A stretch of DNA of 34,525 nucleotides, from the NCBI RefSeq assembly GCF_001427635.1, contig NZ_LMHA01000003.1, positions 566,811 to 601,335 of the forward strand, read 5' to 3'. Shown here piece after piece: positions 1-8,900 of this stretch. Position numbers and translations under genes: made by a program. The notes under the pieces are model-generated. The model was not told the origin of the DNA. It searched no databases and saw only the letters and a list, made by a program, of their open reading frames with translations. Within the stretch, counting starts at the first letter, position 1. Every line of letters starts with the position of its first letter. Source of the stretch: Pseudoxanthomonas sp. Root65. GTDB taxonomy: Bacteria > Pseudomonadota > Gammaproteobacteria > Xanthomonadales > Xanthomonadaceae.

Positions 1-518
1 GCAGCGCAGGAGGGACAAGGCGCAACAGCTGCGGTCACAGACACCGTCGCTAACGCTCCGGAGGCTGTGGCCGCAGGTGGTGCGTCCTGAAGCTCAAGAA
101 GCTGGCGACGTGCGGTCCTGTACTCACGGGCCTGACGCACAAGCAACGACCACCAAGCCAGGTCACCGGCGGCAAACTCATGACCCTCAGGTGTCACCAG
201 AACATCGTCGCGAACGAAGAAGCTACGCCACGAAGCGTGACCCAGGTAGCGACCGCCGCCGAGGACGCGGAGCAGCTTGTAAGCCGCATGCGGAATACGA
301 ACGCCGCCAGCCTCCCAATAGCGAACGGTGCGCGGTGTGACCTGCAAGAACTCAGCGCACTCAGCCTGCGTCCAACGCAGGCGAAGACGTGTCTCAAAGA
401 ACCGGCGGGCGTGATGCTGACGCTGCAACGGAGAGCGCCGAAGGGCGGCCCGCTGGGCTACCTTCGACTTCGCATAATGCCTAAAAAATGCGTAGGCCGT
501 AACGGAGCGCATTCCCAT
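1..518 (-). CDS. XafT-like Xer recombination activation factor of a filamentous phage (VC1465 family), 3' end cut by window
   Basis: A minus-strand reading frame starts at an ATG at 518 and stays open to the window edge (172 codons seen), so its C-terminus is missing. An Arg/Lys-rich N-terminus is followed by a helix-turn-helix-like segment (RWTQAECAEFLQVTPRTVRY, about residues 54-73), then RIPHAAYKLLRVLGG, VRDDVLVTPEGHEF and DLAWWSLLVRQAREYR. These match, from memory, small proteins of Xanthomonas filamentous phages grouped with VC1465/XafT, which stimulates XerC/XerD recombination at dif so that phage genomes integrate and leave. The rest of a prophage or satellite would lie left of the window. 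A second in-frame ATG at 512 is possible. The tail after about residue 145 is Ala/Thr-rich and looks low-complexity. Family assignment is by motif recollection only. Confidence 0.68.
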   Translation of the reverse strand, partial: MGMRSVTAYAFFRHYAKSKVAQRAALRRSPLQRQHHARRFFETRLRLRWTQAECAEFLQVTPRTVRYWEAGGVRIPHAAYKLLRVLGGGRYLGHASWRSFFVRDDVLVTPEGHEFAAGDLAWWSLLVRQAREYRTARRQLLELQDAPPAATASGALATVSVTAAVAPCPSCA

Positions 519-624
519 CGTGGCTGTCGGGGTTCTCTAATTAGTGTCCTCTTGACTCTAGATCATGCACCCCATTGATTTATCTGATTTTTATAGCTGC
601 ACTCAGACACAATCTTAGGTCTGT

Positions 625-1551
625 CTAGTCGCGGCGCCTACGAGTCCCCACCTTGGCTTGCGAACCAGCCCCAGACTGCCTTGAAGTCCGCTGCATAACA
701 GCCCTCAAGGCTGCTGGTAGATCGCGCAGCTTAGAAAGCTGTTGATCCAATGCGTCGGCACGTGCGCGCTCTGCCAGCAGCTGTTGGCGCGCTTCGACGG
801 CGGCGGCATTGGCGGCTTCGGCCGCTTCTCGTAGGGTTCTCTCTACTTCCACTTGCGACTTGGTGAGAGTCGTCAAGCGTGTTCTCAGTTCCCTGACTTC
901 TTGCCGTGCACGATCTATCTCCAGACCGGCACGGTTTTCTGTGGCTTGTATGTGAGCTGACAGGCTGGCGCGTTCGGCCTGCGCATCTCGCTCCGACTGC
1001 TGCAGGCGCTCCGCTAGAGCGTGTATCGCCTGGTTAGCCTCGGCTCCGCGTGCCGCTGCGGCATCACGTTGGTCTACGAGATCCCTGATCTGAACTTCTA
1101 GGTGCGCCACCAAACGTTGAAGTTCAGCCGACCGCGCCACCGCAGTCTGCTCTGAAGTGCGCGCAGATTCGATCTGGGTTTCGATCTCGCGCGCGTGCGC
1201 CAGCATCACTTGCCGATCTCGAGTGAACTGGTCACGTTCCTCGGCGAGGGCGGCTCGCTCGGAATTAAGGGAGTCCTCTGCTTGGGCGCGCGCGTGGTCG
1301 CAAGCTAGCTTCCACCACTGCCCAGCCAAAGTGGAGACCGCCTCCGGGGCTTCGGGAAATGCCAGTTCTTCGGCGCGTTGGTTCAAGCGCCCGCCTAAAC
1401 CTTGCCACCAAGTCTCCAGGTGCCGAGTGACCGTATTCGGCGAACCGGTGCCCAGATGGGCCCGGATACGCTCCACTGTCGGCCGCTCTCCGGCCATCAC
1501 CAGTTCGTCCGCTGCGACATGGACATCCTGCTCGGTTATTCCGCGTGCCAT
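625..1551 (-). CDS. tnpT: TnpT-like cointegrate-resolution auxiliary protein (KfrA_N DNA-binding head plus coiled coil)
   Basis: A 308-residue protein. Residues 1-60 form a KfrA-type DNA-binding head (MARGITEQDV, GERPTVERIRAHLGTGSPNT, LETWW). The rest is a long Gln/Glu/Arg/Ala-rich coiled coil running almost to a basic tail (GTRRRRD). I chose the ATG at 1551 because GAGGGGG sits six bases upstream; an in-frame ATG at 1581 would add ten residues without a good ribosome site. The gene is divergent from a tyrosine recombinase. In Tn4651-family transposons (including Xanthomonas TnXax1) exactly this pair, TnpT and TnpS, flanks the resolution site: TnpT binds the site and stimulates TnpS-catalysed cointegrate resolution. 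No tnpA is visible here, so the module is an orphan or belongs to a larger or decayed element. It could instead be a plasmid-type KfrA, but the partner argues against that. Confidence 0.75.
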   Translation of the reverse strand: MARGITEQDVHVAADELVMAGERPTVERIRAHLGTGSPNTVTRHLETWWQGLGGRLNQRAEELAFPEAPEAVSTLAGQWWKLACDHARAQAEDSLNSERAALAEERDQFTRDRQVMLAHAREIETQIESARTSEQTAVARSAELQRLVAHLEVQIRDLVDQRDAAAARGAEANQAIHALAERLQQSERDAQAERASLSAHIQATENRAGLEIDRARQEVRELRTRLTTLTKSQVEVERTLREAAEAANAAAVEARQQLLAERARADALDQQLSKLRDLPAALRAVMQRTSRQSGAGSQAKVGTRRRRD

Positions 1552-1652
1552 CTGGCCCCCTCGATCGTCGCCCTGCCCCATTGAACACGTACTCGCGATA
1601 AGTGATGATTATCGTGGCTAGGAGCCGTTTATCGTAGTAAAACATACATACT
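1552..1652. promoter_or_regulatory. Candidate rst/res recombination site and divergent promoters between tnpT and tnpS
   Basis: This spacer holds a perfect inverted repeat, CGATAA (1596-1601) and TTATCG (1609-1614) with a seven-base spacer. A third half-site, TTATCGTAG, lies at 1629-1637, in direct repeat with TTATCGTGG at 1609-1617. A further inverted repeat, TAGTA (1635-1639) and TACTA (1649-1653), abuts the tnpS start codon. In Tn4651 the resolution site lies between tnpS and tnpT, so these repeats are the natural candidates for recombinase core arms and TnpT sites. The promoters of both genes must also lie here, which implies autoregulation. The exact core was not determined. Confidence 0.45.
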
Positions 1653-2738
1653 ATGAAAGATATTCCCGCGATTCCTGCCCTCGCGCAACCGGCGGCCAGC
1701 CTAGCCCTGCCCGCTCAGCTGGCCCAACAGGCCGCCGATGCGGTGCGCGAACTGCTCGCCGAAGCGGCCGCCGAGAACACGACCCGCAGCTACACCAGCG
1801 CTCTGCGTTACTGGGCCGGCTGGCACGCGGCCCGCTACGGGATCGAACTGTCCCTACCGGTGCCCGAGGCGGCCGTGCTGCAGTTCGTGGTTGACCATGT
1901 GGTCCGGCGCAACGCCGACGGCGAGCTGGTCTGGGAACTCCCACCAGCGGTCGACCGGACCCTCGTGGCCGCCGGCCTGAAAGCCAAGCCGGGCCCGTGG
2001 ACCTTGTCCACGGTCCGGCACCGCGTCGCGGTGCTGTCCACGGCGCACCGGCTCAAGCAGCAGCCTAATCCCTGCGAACAACCGGCCATTCGGACCGTGC
2101 TCAGCCGTGCCGCGCGGGCGGCTGTCAAACGTGGTGAGCGCCCGCGCAAGAAGACTGCGATCACCTTGGCCGAACTGGAAGCGATGCTGGCCACCTGCGA
2201 CGACAGTCTGGAAGGGATACGAGATCGCGCCCTACTCTGCTTCGGGTTCGCTAGTGGCGGGCGCCGGCGGAGCGAGATCGCCGCCGCGGACCTACGGGAC
2301 CTGCGGCGGATCGGTGACAAGGGCTATATCTACCGACTCGAACACAGCAAAACCCAGCAGGCCGGCGTCACGGCATCTTCAACTCCAGATAAGCCGGTGC
2401 TCGACCGGGCCGCCCTCGCCCTGCAGGACTGGTTAGAGGCGTCAGGGATAACAGAGGGGGCAATTTTCCGGCGGCTCTGGAAGCAGCGCATCGGCCATGC
2501 CCTCTCCCCAGCCGCTGTGGGTGAGATCGTGCAGCGTCGGGCGCGCCTGGCCGGGCTGGAGGGGGATTTTGGTGGTCACAGCCTGCGATCCGGGTTCGTC
2601 ACCGAGGCGAGCCGTCAAGGGATTTCGTTGCCGGCGATTATGCAGTTAACCGAACACCGTGCCGTCTCGAGTGTTGTGGGGTATTTCCAGAGTGGAGGTG
2701 CGTCCGCGAATCCTGCCGCTCGGCTATTGGAGGACTGA
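1653..2738 (+). CDS. tnpS: TnpS-like tyrosine recombinase (cointegrate resolvase)
   Basis: A 361-residue tyrosine recombinase. The N-terminal core-binding domain is about residues 25-160 (ENTTRSYTSALRYWAGWHAA), followed by a catalytic domain. All catalytic residues are present: Arg205 (GGRRRSEI), Lys233 (HSKTQQ), His309 and Arg312 (GGHSLRSG), His335 (LTEHRAVS) and Tyr344 (VVGYFQSGG). The enzyme should therefore be active by family criteria. Divergence from a KfrA-like coiled-coil gene identifies it as the TnpS half of a Tn4651-type TnpS/TnpT pair rather than a phage integrase. Its substrate is probably the 1552-1652 spacer. There is no strong ribosome site before the ATG. No adjacent Tn3 transposase or 46-base-type terminal repeat was recognised, so the mobility of the whole unit is unproven. 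Confidence 0.8.
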   Translation: MKDIPAIPALAQPAASLALPAQLAQQAADAVRELLAEAAAENTTRSYTSALRYWAGWHAARYGIELSLPVPEAAVLQFVVDHVVRRNADGELVWELPPAVDRTLVAAGLKAKPGPWTLSTVRHRVAVLSTAHRLKQQPNPCEQPAIRTVLSRAARAAVKRGERPRKKTAITLAELEAMLATCDDSLEGIRDRALLCFGFASGGRRRSEIAAADLRDLRRIGDKGYIYRLEHSKTQQAGVTASSTPDKPVLDRAALALQDWLEASGITEGAIFRRLWKQRIGHALSPAAVGEIVQRRARLAGLEGDFGGHSLRSGFVTEASRQGISLPAIMQLTEHRAVSSVVGYFQSGGASANPAARLLED

Positions 2739-2869
2739 CTGCCCACAGCGAGTCACGGTCTGAGGCGAATTGAGGCGTCAGACGATCAGATCGCTCCAAC
2801 CCATTGATTAGCTTGCACATGTTAGTGTTTTCCTCATTTTGGTAGACAAACTAAGGTAATTACGGCAGG

Positions 2870-3535
2870 ATGGTTGCAACTTCCCGCTCGGTCACCGCCG
2901 TGATCACCACCCAGTCTTTGCTCTCTCCCCGTCTTGATGAGGCGCACGTACTGACTCTCCAGGAAGGTATCGTCATCGGCTACTCGGCGTTGGCGGAGAT
3001 CATCCGCGGTACGCCGGTATTGGCGACCTTCTCCCCCGGTCGCGGGCTTCTCGGCCATCTTGCTGATCCATGTGTGCAGTACGGCATCGAACTCGTTGCG
3101 AAGCGTCGCGAAACTTTCTACACCGAACAGGTTTGGAACAACTCGCACAATCACGTTCACACGAGATTTCAAGCACCGGGAGTTTGCCTGACCACGCACT
3201 TTATGGGCCGCGACGCGAGCCGTAAGGGCGCGCGCAAAGCCGTTAGCCGCGGCGAGATCGCGAAGCGTTGCACTGACCTGTTTGCAACTATTCAGAGTGA
3301 TCTGCCCGCGCCGACCGAGAAGGTGTATGCCCATCTATTGCATGGCGGAGATCTAATTGCCAAATCTGCTGTGTTGGCTATTCCTGATCAGAGCCAGGAG
3401 AACTACCCATTGTTGCCATGGGCGCTGGACTTGGGGCCTGTCGAGAACCTAGAGATCGAGGAAGTCGCAGATACGCTGCAATTCGCGGTCAGGGCACTCC
3501 ACTCGAAGTTGGTAGAAGGCCGTGAAGCCGGTTGA
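2870..3535 (+). CDS. Unrecognised 221-residue protein, translationally coupled to the ImmA/IrrE gene
   Basis: I do not recognise this family. The protein is soluble, without signal peptide or membrane segment. It has a His-rich central stretch (NNSHNHVHTRFQ, about residues 90-101), a basic patch (RDASRKGARKAVSRGEIAK) and an acidic C-terminal region. Its last 14 bases overlap the GTG start of the XRE-metalloprotease gene, so the two are almost certainly one transcript and co-translated. In XRE-ImmA/IrrE pairs the partner can be a toxin, an effector or a repressor substrate, so this protein may be what the peptidase controls. That is inference. The start codon is uncertain because the region before the ATG at 2870 has only a weak GGCAGG close to the start. 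Base composition resembles the rest of the defence island, not the flanking metabolic genes. Confidence 0.6.
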   Translation: MVATSRSVTAVITTQSLLSPRLDEAHVLTLQEGIVIGYSALAEIIRGTPVLATFSPGRGLLGHLADPCVQYGIELVAKRRETFYTEQVWNNSHNHVHTRFQAPGVCLTTHFMGRDASRKGARKAVSRGEIAKRCTDLFATIQSDLPAPTEKVYAHLLHGGDLIAKSAVLAIPDQSQENYPLLPWALDLGPVENLEIEEVADTLQFAVRALHSKLVEGREAG

Positions 3536-4670
3536 ACGAACATTTCAGGGAGCGCGGCTGAGACAGGCTCGACTCATCGCCAATATGACTGCGACGGATC
3601 TTGCAGAAAGACTCGAAGTATCGCGCCAGCTAGTTTCTGCTGCAGAGAATGGAAAGCCGCTTGGGCTGGAGAAGATGGCGCAGGCTGCTTCTCTGCTTGG
3701 CGTTTCCATCGACTATTTCTACTCGCCTGTTCCCACGGAGCTAGGTGGTTTGCATTCAGCCATCAACTATCGATCGCTCAAGCGCACGCCGGAGTTTCAG
3801 AAGGATAGGGCTGACGCCGCGCTGGCATGGGCTAGAGAGGTGGTTTTGCGCTTTTCCGAGCTCCTGGAAATGCCGGTTGTAAGGCTTCCTGAGTTTCCGC
3901 CGAGAGATCCAGAGGAGCTTTCGTGGGAAATGATCGAGGAAATATCCCGGAGCACCCGTCAGTTCTTTGGGCTTGGCTACGGCCCCATCGACAAGCTCGT
4001 GCTCCTGCTAGAGAACCACGGAATCGTAGTTGGTTACGCTGAGCTGAGTGAAGATATGGACGGCGTGTCTGCCTGGTATGAGTCGGGACCCATCATTCTT
4101 GTAAAGAAGGGCTCGCCAGCAGTCCGGTCGCGATTCGATATCGCGCACGAACTCGGGCATCTGATACTCCATCGTCATTTGCTTGCGGAGGATGTAGATG
4201 ATCCGACTCGGCATGACCTCATGGAGAAGCAAGCTCATTATTTTGCGGGTGCCTTCCTACTTCCTGAAGAAGGCTTTGTGCCGGAAGCTGTTCGTATCGA
4301 CCTTGACTATCTCGTGAAGCTCAAGCGCCGTTGGAAAGTCTCGCTACAGGCGATGATGATGCGCCTTGAAAGTTTGCACGTTGTCACGAGAGATCAACTG
4401 CAACGCTTCTTTCAGAATTTGAGTCGGCGCCGTTGGCGAAAGGATGAGCCGCTTGATAGCGAGATAAGTGCAGAAACGCCTGTGCTTTTCGAGCGGGCAG
4501 GCCGTTTCTTGGCTCAGGAGAATGTGGTCCCTTTCCATGAGGCTTTCACTAGAACTCGACTATCGAAAGGTTACCTCGAAGTCTTCGCGGGTCTCCCGAG
4601 CGGCGTGCTCAATATGCCTTCAGGGCTCGAAGCGAACGTAGTGCAATTCCGACGACGGGATTCAAAATAA
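3522..4670 (+). CDS. XRE-family regulator with ImmA/IrrE (DUF955) metallopeptidase domain
   Basis: A 382-residue two-domain protein. Residues about 8-66 are a Cro/C1-type helix-turn-helix (ARLRQARLIANMTATDLAER, VSRQLVSAAENG). Residues about 150-260 are an ImmA/IrrE zinc-peptidase domain with HExxH at 209-213 (FDIAHELGHLILHRH) and a likely third-ligand glutamate at 235 (MEKQAHYFAGAFLLP). The family cleaves or inactivates repressors and regulates mobile elements, stress responses and toxin-antitoxin or defence modules. The start is a GTG with GAAGG just upstream, inside the end of the preceding gene. The C-terminal 120 residues have no recognised domain but are typical of this long form. It is probably the regulator of the operon or of the island. 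Confidence 0.9.
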   Translation: MKPVERTFQGARLRQARLIANMTATDLAERLEVSRQLVSAAENGKPLGLEKMAQAASLLGVSIDYFYSPVPTELGGLHSAINYRSLKRTPEFQKDRADAALAWAREVVLRFSELLEMPVVRLPEFPPRDPEELSWEMIEEISRSTRQFFGLGYGPIDKLVLLLENHGIVVGYAELSEDMDGVSAWYESGPIILVKKGSPAVRSRFDIAHELGHLILHRHLLAEDVDDPTRHDLMEKQAHYFAGAFLLPEEGFVPEAVRIDLDYLVKLKRRWKVSLQAMMMRLESLHVVTRDQLQRFFQNLSRRRWRKDEPLDSEISAETPVLFERAGRFLAQENVVPFHEAFTRTRLSKGYLEVFAGLPSGVLNMPSGLEANVVQFRRRDSK

Positions 4671-4672
4671 GC

Positions 4673-4702
4673 GAAAGCGGCTGTGGATTTTCGGCCGTTT
4701 TC
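4673..4702 (+). terminator. Possible intrinsic terminator after the XRE-ImmA gene
   Basis: GAAAGCGGC (4673-4681) can pair with GCCGTTTTC (4694-4702): a nine-base stem with one G-U pair and a 12-base loop. The T-run is inside the stem's right arm rather than after it, so termination is plausible but not strong. Confidence 0.38.
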
Positions 4703-4785
4703 TGCATGACTCGATGAGTGACAGGCTGCCACAGATGAACTCTGGACAAGAGTCTGGTTTGAACAACCGAAAGGAGGCATGAACT

Positions 4786-5061
4786 GTGAGCACGTACTGC
4801 ATCTCTTACGATCTGAACAAGTCCGGCCAGAACTACGGTGCACTTTACGAAGAGCTGAAGAGCTCGCCTAACTGGTGTCACCCCATGGATTCCACGTGGC
4901 TGATCGTCACCGGTGAGTCGCCGGAGCAAGTTCGTGATCGGCTTCGGAAGCACATGGACGACAACGACACGCTGCTCATCATCAAAGTTGTGCGTCCTTA
5001 CTCAGGATGGCTCACTCAAGAAGTTTGGGGCTGGCTTGAGAAGCACGTCCCCTACTCCTGA
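4786..5061 (+). CDS. Small Cas2-like protein (annotated as SinR family elsewhere)
   Basis: A 91-residue protein beginning at a GTG preceded at ideal distance by AAGGAGG (4771-4777). The N-terminus STYCISYDLNKSGQNYGALY is the first beta strand and helix of a Cas2-type ferredoxin-like fold. Further segments (STWLIVTGES, DNDTLLIIKV) continue the beta-alpha-beta pattern. Many such stand-alone Cas2/VapD-like proteins are labelled SinR family. No CRISPR repeats or other cas genes are in the window, so it is not a CRISPR adaptation protein. The acidic Asp of the first strand (YDL) that coordinates metal in Cas2 nucleases is kept. Its placement in a defence island suggests an RNase-type toxin or a regulator, but this is inference. 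A possible terminator separates it from the XRE-ImmA gene. Confidence 0.7.
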   Translation: MSTYCISYDLNKSGQNYGALYEELKSSPNWCHPMDSTWLIVTGESPEQVRDRLRKHMDDNDTLLIIKVVRPYSGWLTQEVWGWLEKHVPYS

Positions 5062-5112
5062 CTGATGAGGTTCGCATTTCTTCGGCGCGCTCTCGATACG
5101 AGCCTTAACTCA

Positions 5113-5784
5113 TCAGAAGATCTCTTCAGTATCCCAAGACATGGCGTTACTGAGGGCTGTTAGCCTGAAGCGAGATACACCTGGTACACCCGCTGCATCG
5201 ACATAGTTGACTGTCATAAGCACGGACTCGGGAACATCTGAAGTCGAGTAAGCCCAAGTAAAGTGCTTTTGTTCGCCTCGCGTCCAAGTGGTGGCACGCA
5301 TGGGCGAAAATCCTTGCAGCGTCGGCTCGAAGGCCAAAGTTACATCGACAGCAGTGTTACCAACATTCTGGCCAATCAGGCGTGCTTCTATCCTGCTCCC
5401 TGAACTGCTGGCGCCGCCCGACAAAAAGCGAAGCTTGGGTTTTGCTGCCTGAGTCAGCCGTTCCTGCTCTTGTTCCAATCGAGAGATCTCAGCCTGAAGC
5501 TGGCTGCGAGTAACCTCCACCAGCTCGGCTTGATGCTGGACCGAGTGCTTGAGCTCTTCAGCTTGCAGTTCTAAAGCACGCGTGTTCTGGCGCAGTTCCT
5601 GTCCCTGCTGGAAATAGCCGAGCACAAGCCAAAGAAATGCAACTGGCGAGAATACGCCACCTAGGAACCCCCCTATCTTGCTCGCGTCGGCAGCGGCCAA
5701 CTCGGGCCACTGCCATATGCACCAGGTAGCTACGGCGGAAAAGTAGAACGCAGTCAATAAGGCGCCGATCCATGTCTTACTCAT
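5113..5784 (-). CDS. Two-TM membrane protein with coiled coil and C-terminal beta domain, downstream of the RT-nitrilase
   Basis: A 223-residue protein with two hydrophobic segments (about residues 6-25 and 40-59, the second FLGGVFSPVAFLWLVLGYFQ). A coiled coil follows at about 60-118 (QELRQNTRALELQAEELKHS), then a C-terminal region with beta-rich spacing (RFLSGGASSSGSRIEARLIG). The start at 5784 has AGAGG upstream. It lies 202 bases downstream of the RT-nitrilase gene on the same strand, so the two may be one transcript. Two-TM proteins with cytoplasmic coiled coils are common as effectors or sensors in defence operons, where membrane damage is the output. I cannot name the family. It could also be an independent island gene. 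Confidence 0.72.
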   Translation of the reverse strand: MSKTWIGALLTAFYFSAVATWCIWQWPELAAADASKIGGFLGGVFSPVAFLWLVLGYFQQGQELRQNTRALELQAEELKHSVQHQAELVEVTRSQLQAEISRLEQEQERLTQAAKPKLRFLSGGASSSGSRIEARLIGQNVGNTAVDVTLAFEPTLQGFSPMRATTWTRGEQKHFTWAYSTSDVPESVLMTVNYVDAAGVPGVSRFRLTALSNAMSWDTEEIF

Positions 5785-5986
5785 CCCGAGCCTCTCCAGC
5801 TTGTGGCGACTCCATGGTGCCAGAGCGCGGCGAAGTCTACCAATAAGCGCTAAGCTCTCAACACCGGCTTCGGCTATGCCACCAAGTGAAATGTCGATTC
5901 AGCCCAGTGGTAACTCATAGTCAAAAACAATATTGTTCTTCAACGACGTCGCAACCAACCATGAGCAGCGAAGGCTGGAAAAAGGC

Positions 5987-8900
5987 TTAACTCCAATCCG
6001 GCGGTAATGGGCGCCATGCTCCCGGAGCATCCTCCGAGAGCTTCTCAAGAGCCCGACGCGCTCCAGCGAAGTCTCGTCGAGCCAGAGCAGAGCGCAGGCG
6101 TTCAAATCGATCTACGGCTTGCTTATCACCACCCTGGAAAGCGATCAGACTTGTCAGCGGCACATCAAAACAGACGACGTCGTTGACGTCGCGTTCGATC
6201 AATCTACAAAGGTCACGTTCCCAGCGTACTGTTCTTGGAGCCCAAGCCCGGCAGTCCGAATAGTGACCGTTGTTTGCAATCGCAATAATACTATGAAGCT
6301 GAAAGCCAACAGATTGAATAAGGTGGTCGTAAGAGGAGGTGTCGGGGTTCCAAGCCGGACAGAGCACCATCTGTGCACGACCAAGGAGGTCGGCAACGCG
6401 ACGTGCCTCGATCAATTCACTGCAGATAAGTACAGAGAACGCGCCCCAAGCGGAATGTATAACGGTTCTAGGCGGCGGGCTACCTTGTGGGGGAGCAAAT
6501 GAAACCGGCGTTTTCTGCTTCAAGAGCATAGTCGCCTCCTCTCTTGCTGGAAGGCGCTTAGTCCACGGCCACGCTGCAACTGAGAAGAACGGCCCCGGGA
6601 GGACCGCGAAGACTTGGTTTGTGACATAGGGCTGCGAGCCGTGATGGATGTACTCGAGTCCGACCACCAGCCCATAGTGACCGGCTTTGACGACATGATT
6701 GGCGACGGTACGAAACCATTTGCGAGGCAGGGAGAGCTCCGGCAGTACGAGTAACTCAACAGCCCTGCTCCGAGATGCCGCCGCTGCCTTCTCCAGGACA
6801 TCGGTCAGCCCTTGGAGTCTGCTCTTCGTGAGCCTAGGGGCGCCATACGGGCTGCCGCGCGTACGCGTAGCGGCTCCGATCCACGCGGCGTCATCAACAA
6901 CGAGGTTTCCGAGTATTACCCGCGGCTCTATTGGCGTGGAACCGGATTCTAAGGTCCTTCTCCCCAAAGGTCGCTCAATTGATATGGTTTTGCGATCAAG
7001 GACTGTGCCAACTGCATCGCTGTACTCCGTTCCGCGAACTGCGTTCACTACTCGAATAAGATCGTCGAAGGTGGATGTGTCAAATCCTTGCTCTTCGACG
7101 CGAAAGAGCCAGCGCCGCGCAATGTCGAAGTACGATGGCGGGCGCGTACACAGGAACAAGCGGGTGGCGGGCATTATCCAAGGCCGATCGCCAAGGTCTT
7201 CACATCGTCTGACGTATTCGTCTATGGCTTTGAGCCGCAGTTCCAAGTCCTTGTTCCGCGACAGCCCTGAGCGAAGCCAGTCTCGGTCGACATAAGCAGA
7301 CTGCTGACTTGGAAGCGCATCATCTTCACGGTCACGCGAACGGAGGTCTGACGAAGCAAGCTGCTCGGCACGTCGACGAAGTACTGTCGCCTTGACCTCC
7401 CTAGTCCTAACCCGTAGTCCGCCAGGAAAGCGACTTGCGATGGTTTTCGCGTCCATGCCAATTGGAAGGCAAGCGCAGATCGCTTCCAGTCGACGTTCAT
7501 GAAGGTAGTTTCGAAGCCAAGTCCATGGACTGACTCTACTCGGATCGATTTCGCGACCTCGGTAGTGGAGCTTGTTTGTCTTCGCCTTCAGAGCGTCCAC
7601 AGTTCCCCATATGCGATCCGTGCGCTTACGAAGTTCCGTAACGGATCTCCAGTCACCTGTGCAGATTGCGAGTTTGAGAAGGCGTAGAGTCACATCCAGA
7701 TCGTCTACCCAGTTGTCCTCAGCATCCAGTACCCTTCCTACGCGCTCCAAGCATGTTCTTACGAGGTCGCGAGCCTCTCTATGATCGATAAGACTCGATA
7801 CGCGCTCAAGCGAGCGGAGACTCGTGGATAGCGCAAAGCGCTCGAGCCTGGCGCGGTCAGCCTCTCTAAGAACTCGTAAAGGAGATCCTTCTACATTTCC
7901 TGCGCGAATGAGGTGGCTCACTCCGTCGCCTACCAATGTAGAAGAATCTACAAAGGCACGCCGCTCGCTCAATGCCTTGGCGAAATCTGAAGCGACAGCG
8001 TCTACGAAATCCGCACCGGGGATGCCAGCCAAATGATGGGCGCGAACCTTTCTCTCTTGAAGCTCAAACTCCGAGCCCGGACGATTGAGCGCGTCCGAAT
8101 CCAGCCTAAATACCCCCTCTCTGCTCGTGTCGCCGCTCGATTTCAGTGGCAGAAACCTCTGAATCGTATCAGTCAATGCTTGCTCGCCATGCGCGTCCGC
8201 GACGATCACCAAATCATCCACATATCTCTTGTAACAAATTACACCGGGACGAGACGCGACGTGCCTATCGAGTGGCGCCAGAGCTAGGTTAGCTACCAGC
8301 CTGCTCGTCAACGCCCCGATCGGAACCCCTATGCGTATAGGTGTCGCGGCACGCACCGAAGCGACCTCGTGAAACCTAGCGTACGCACGAAGTAGCGACG
8401 CCGTGGCGTGTCGGTAGCCGTCTATGACAGATTCATCGGCTCCAGCATTGTCCAACTCGGCAATTAGGGAACAATGCAACATGAAAGACGGATCGATCGT
8501 CTCATAGAAGTTTGCGAGATCGCCGCTAATGATGAGAGTTTGATCGCCAAGCTCAAGATTGAGCTTTGCGGCATTTAGTGGATCTGAGCGGAACTGTTGA
8601 TAGCGCTTCGGCCAGTACTCGAATAGCCAGCGGCGGTGAGGAAGTACCTGCCCTCGACGAAGATCTAACCGGTAGCCCAATACATCGCTTGAAAGGAGTG
8701 AGTCAAGGAAGCCACCGAAGCGCCATAAGTAAAGCACCTCGGCAATCGCAAACTCCGGATGCGGTGTTATCCGCAGCTGAACGTCAATCGGTTGTGCACT
8801 GGCTCTTTCGCGGGTTGCCCCAATGCGGATGACGCCATCACGGCCATCTGGACTGGCATGAAAGCGCTTTGGCACTATCCATACTTCGCCAACCTCAAGT

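Noticed and set aside
468..492. TTCGCATAATG, similar to the XerC arm of dif
   Set aside because: It lies inside the XafT-like coding sequence and the other arm (AAAAAATGCG) does not match a XerD site, so it is probably chance.
1635..1653. TAGTA-N9-TACTA as a LexA box for tnpS
   Set aside because: The spacing does not fit the Xanthomonas-type LexA consensus as I know it, and the dyad is better explained as part of the recombination or TnpT-binding region.
4786..5061. CRISPR adaptation module
   Set aside because: No repeats, leader, cas1 or effector genes anywhere in the window; the Cas2-like protein stands alone.
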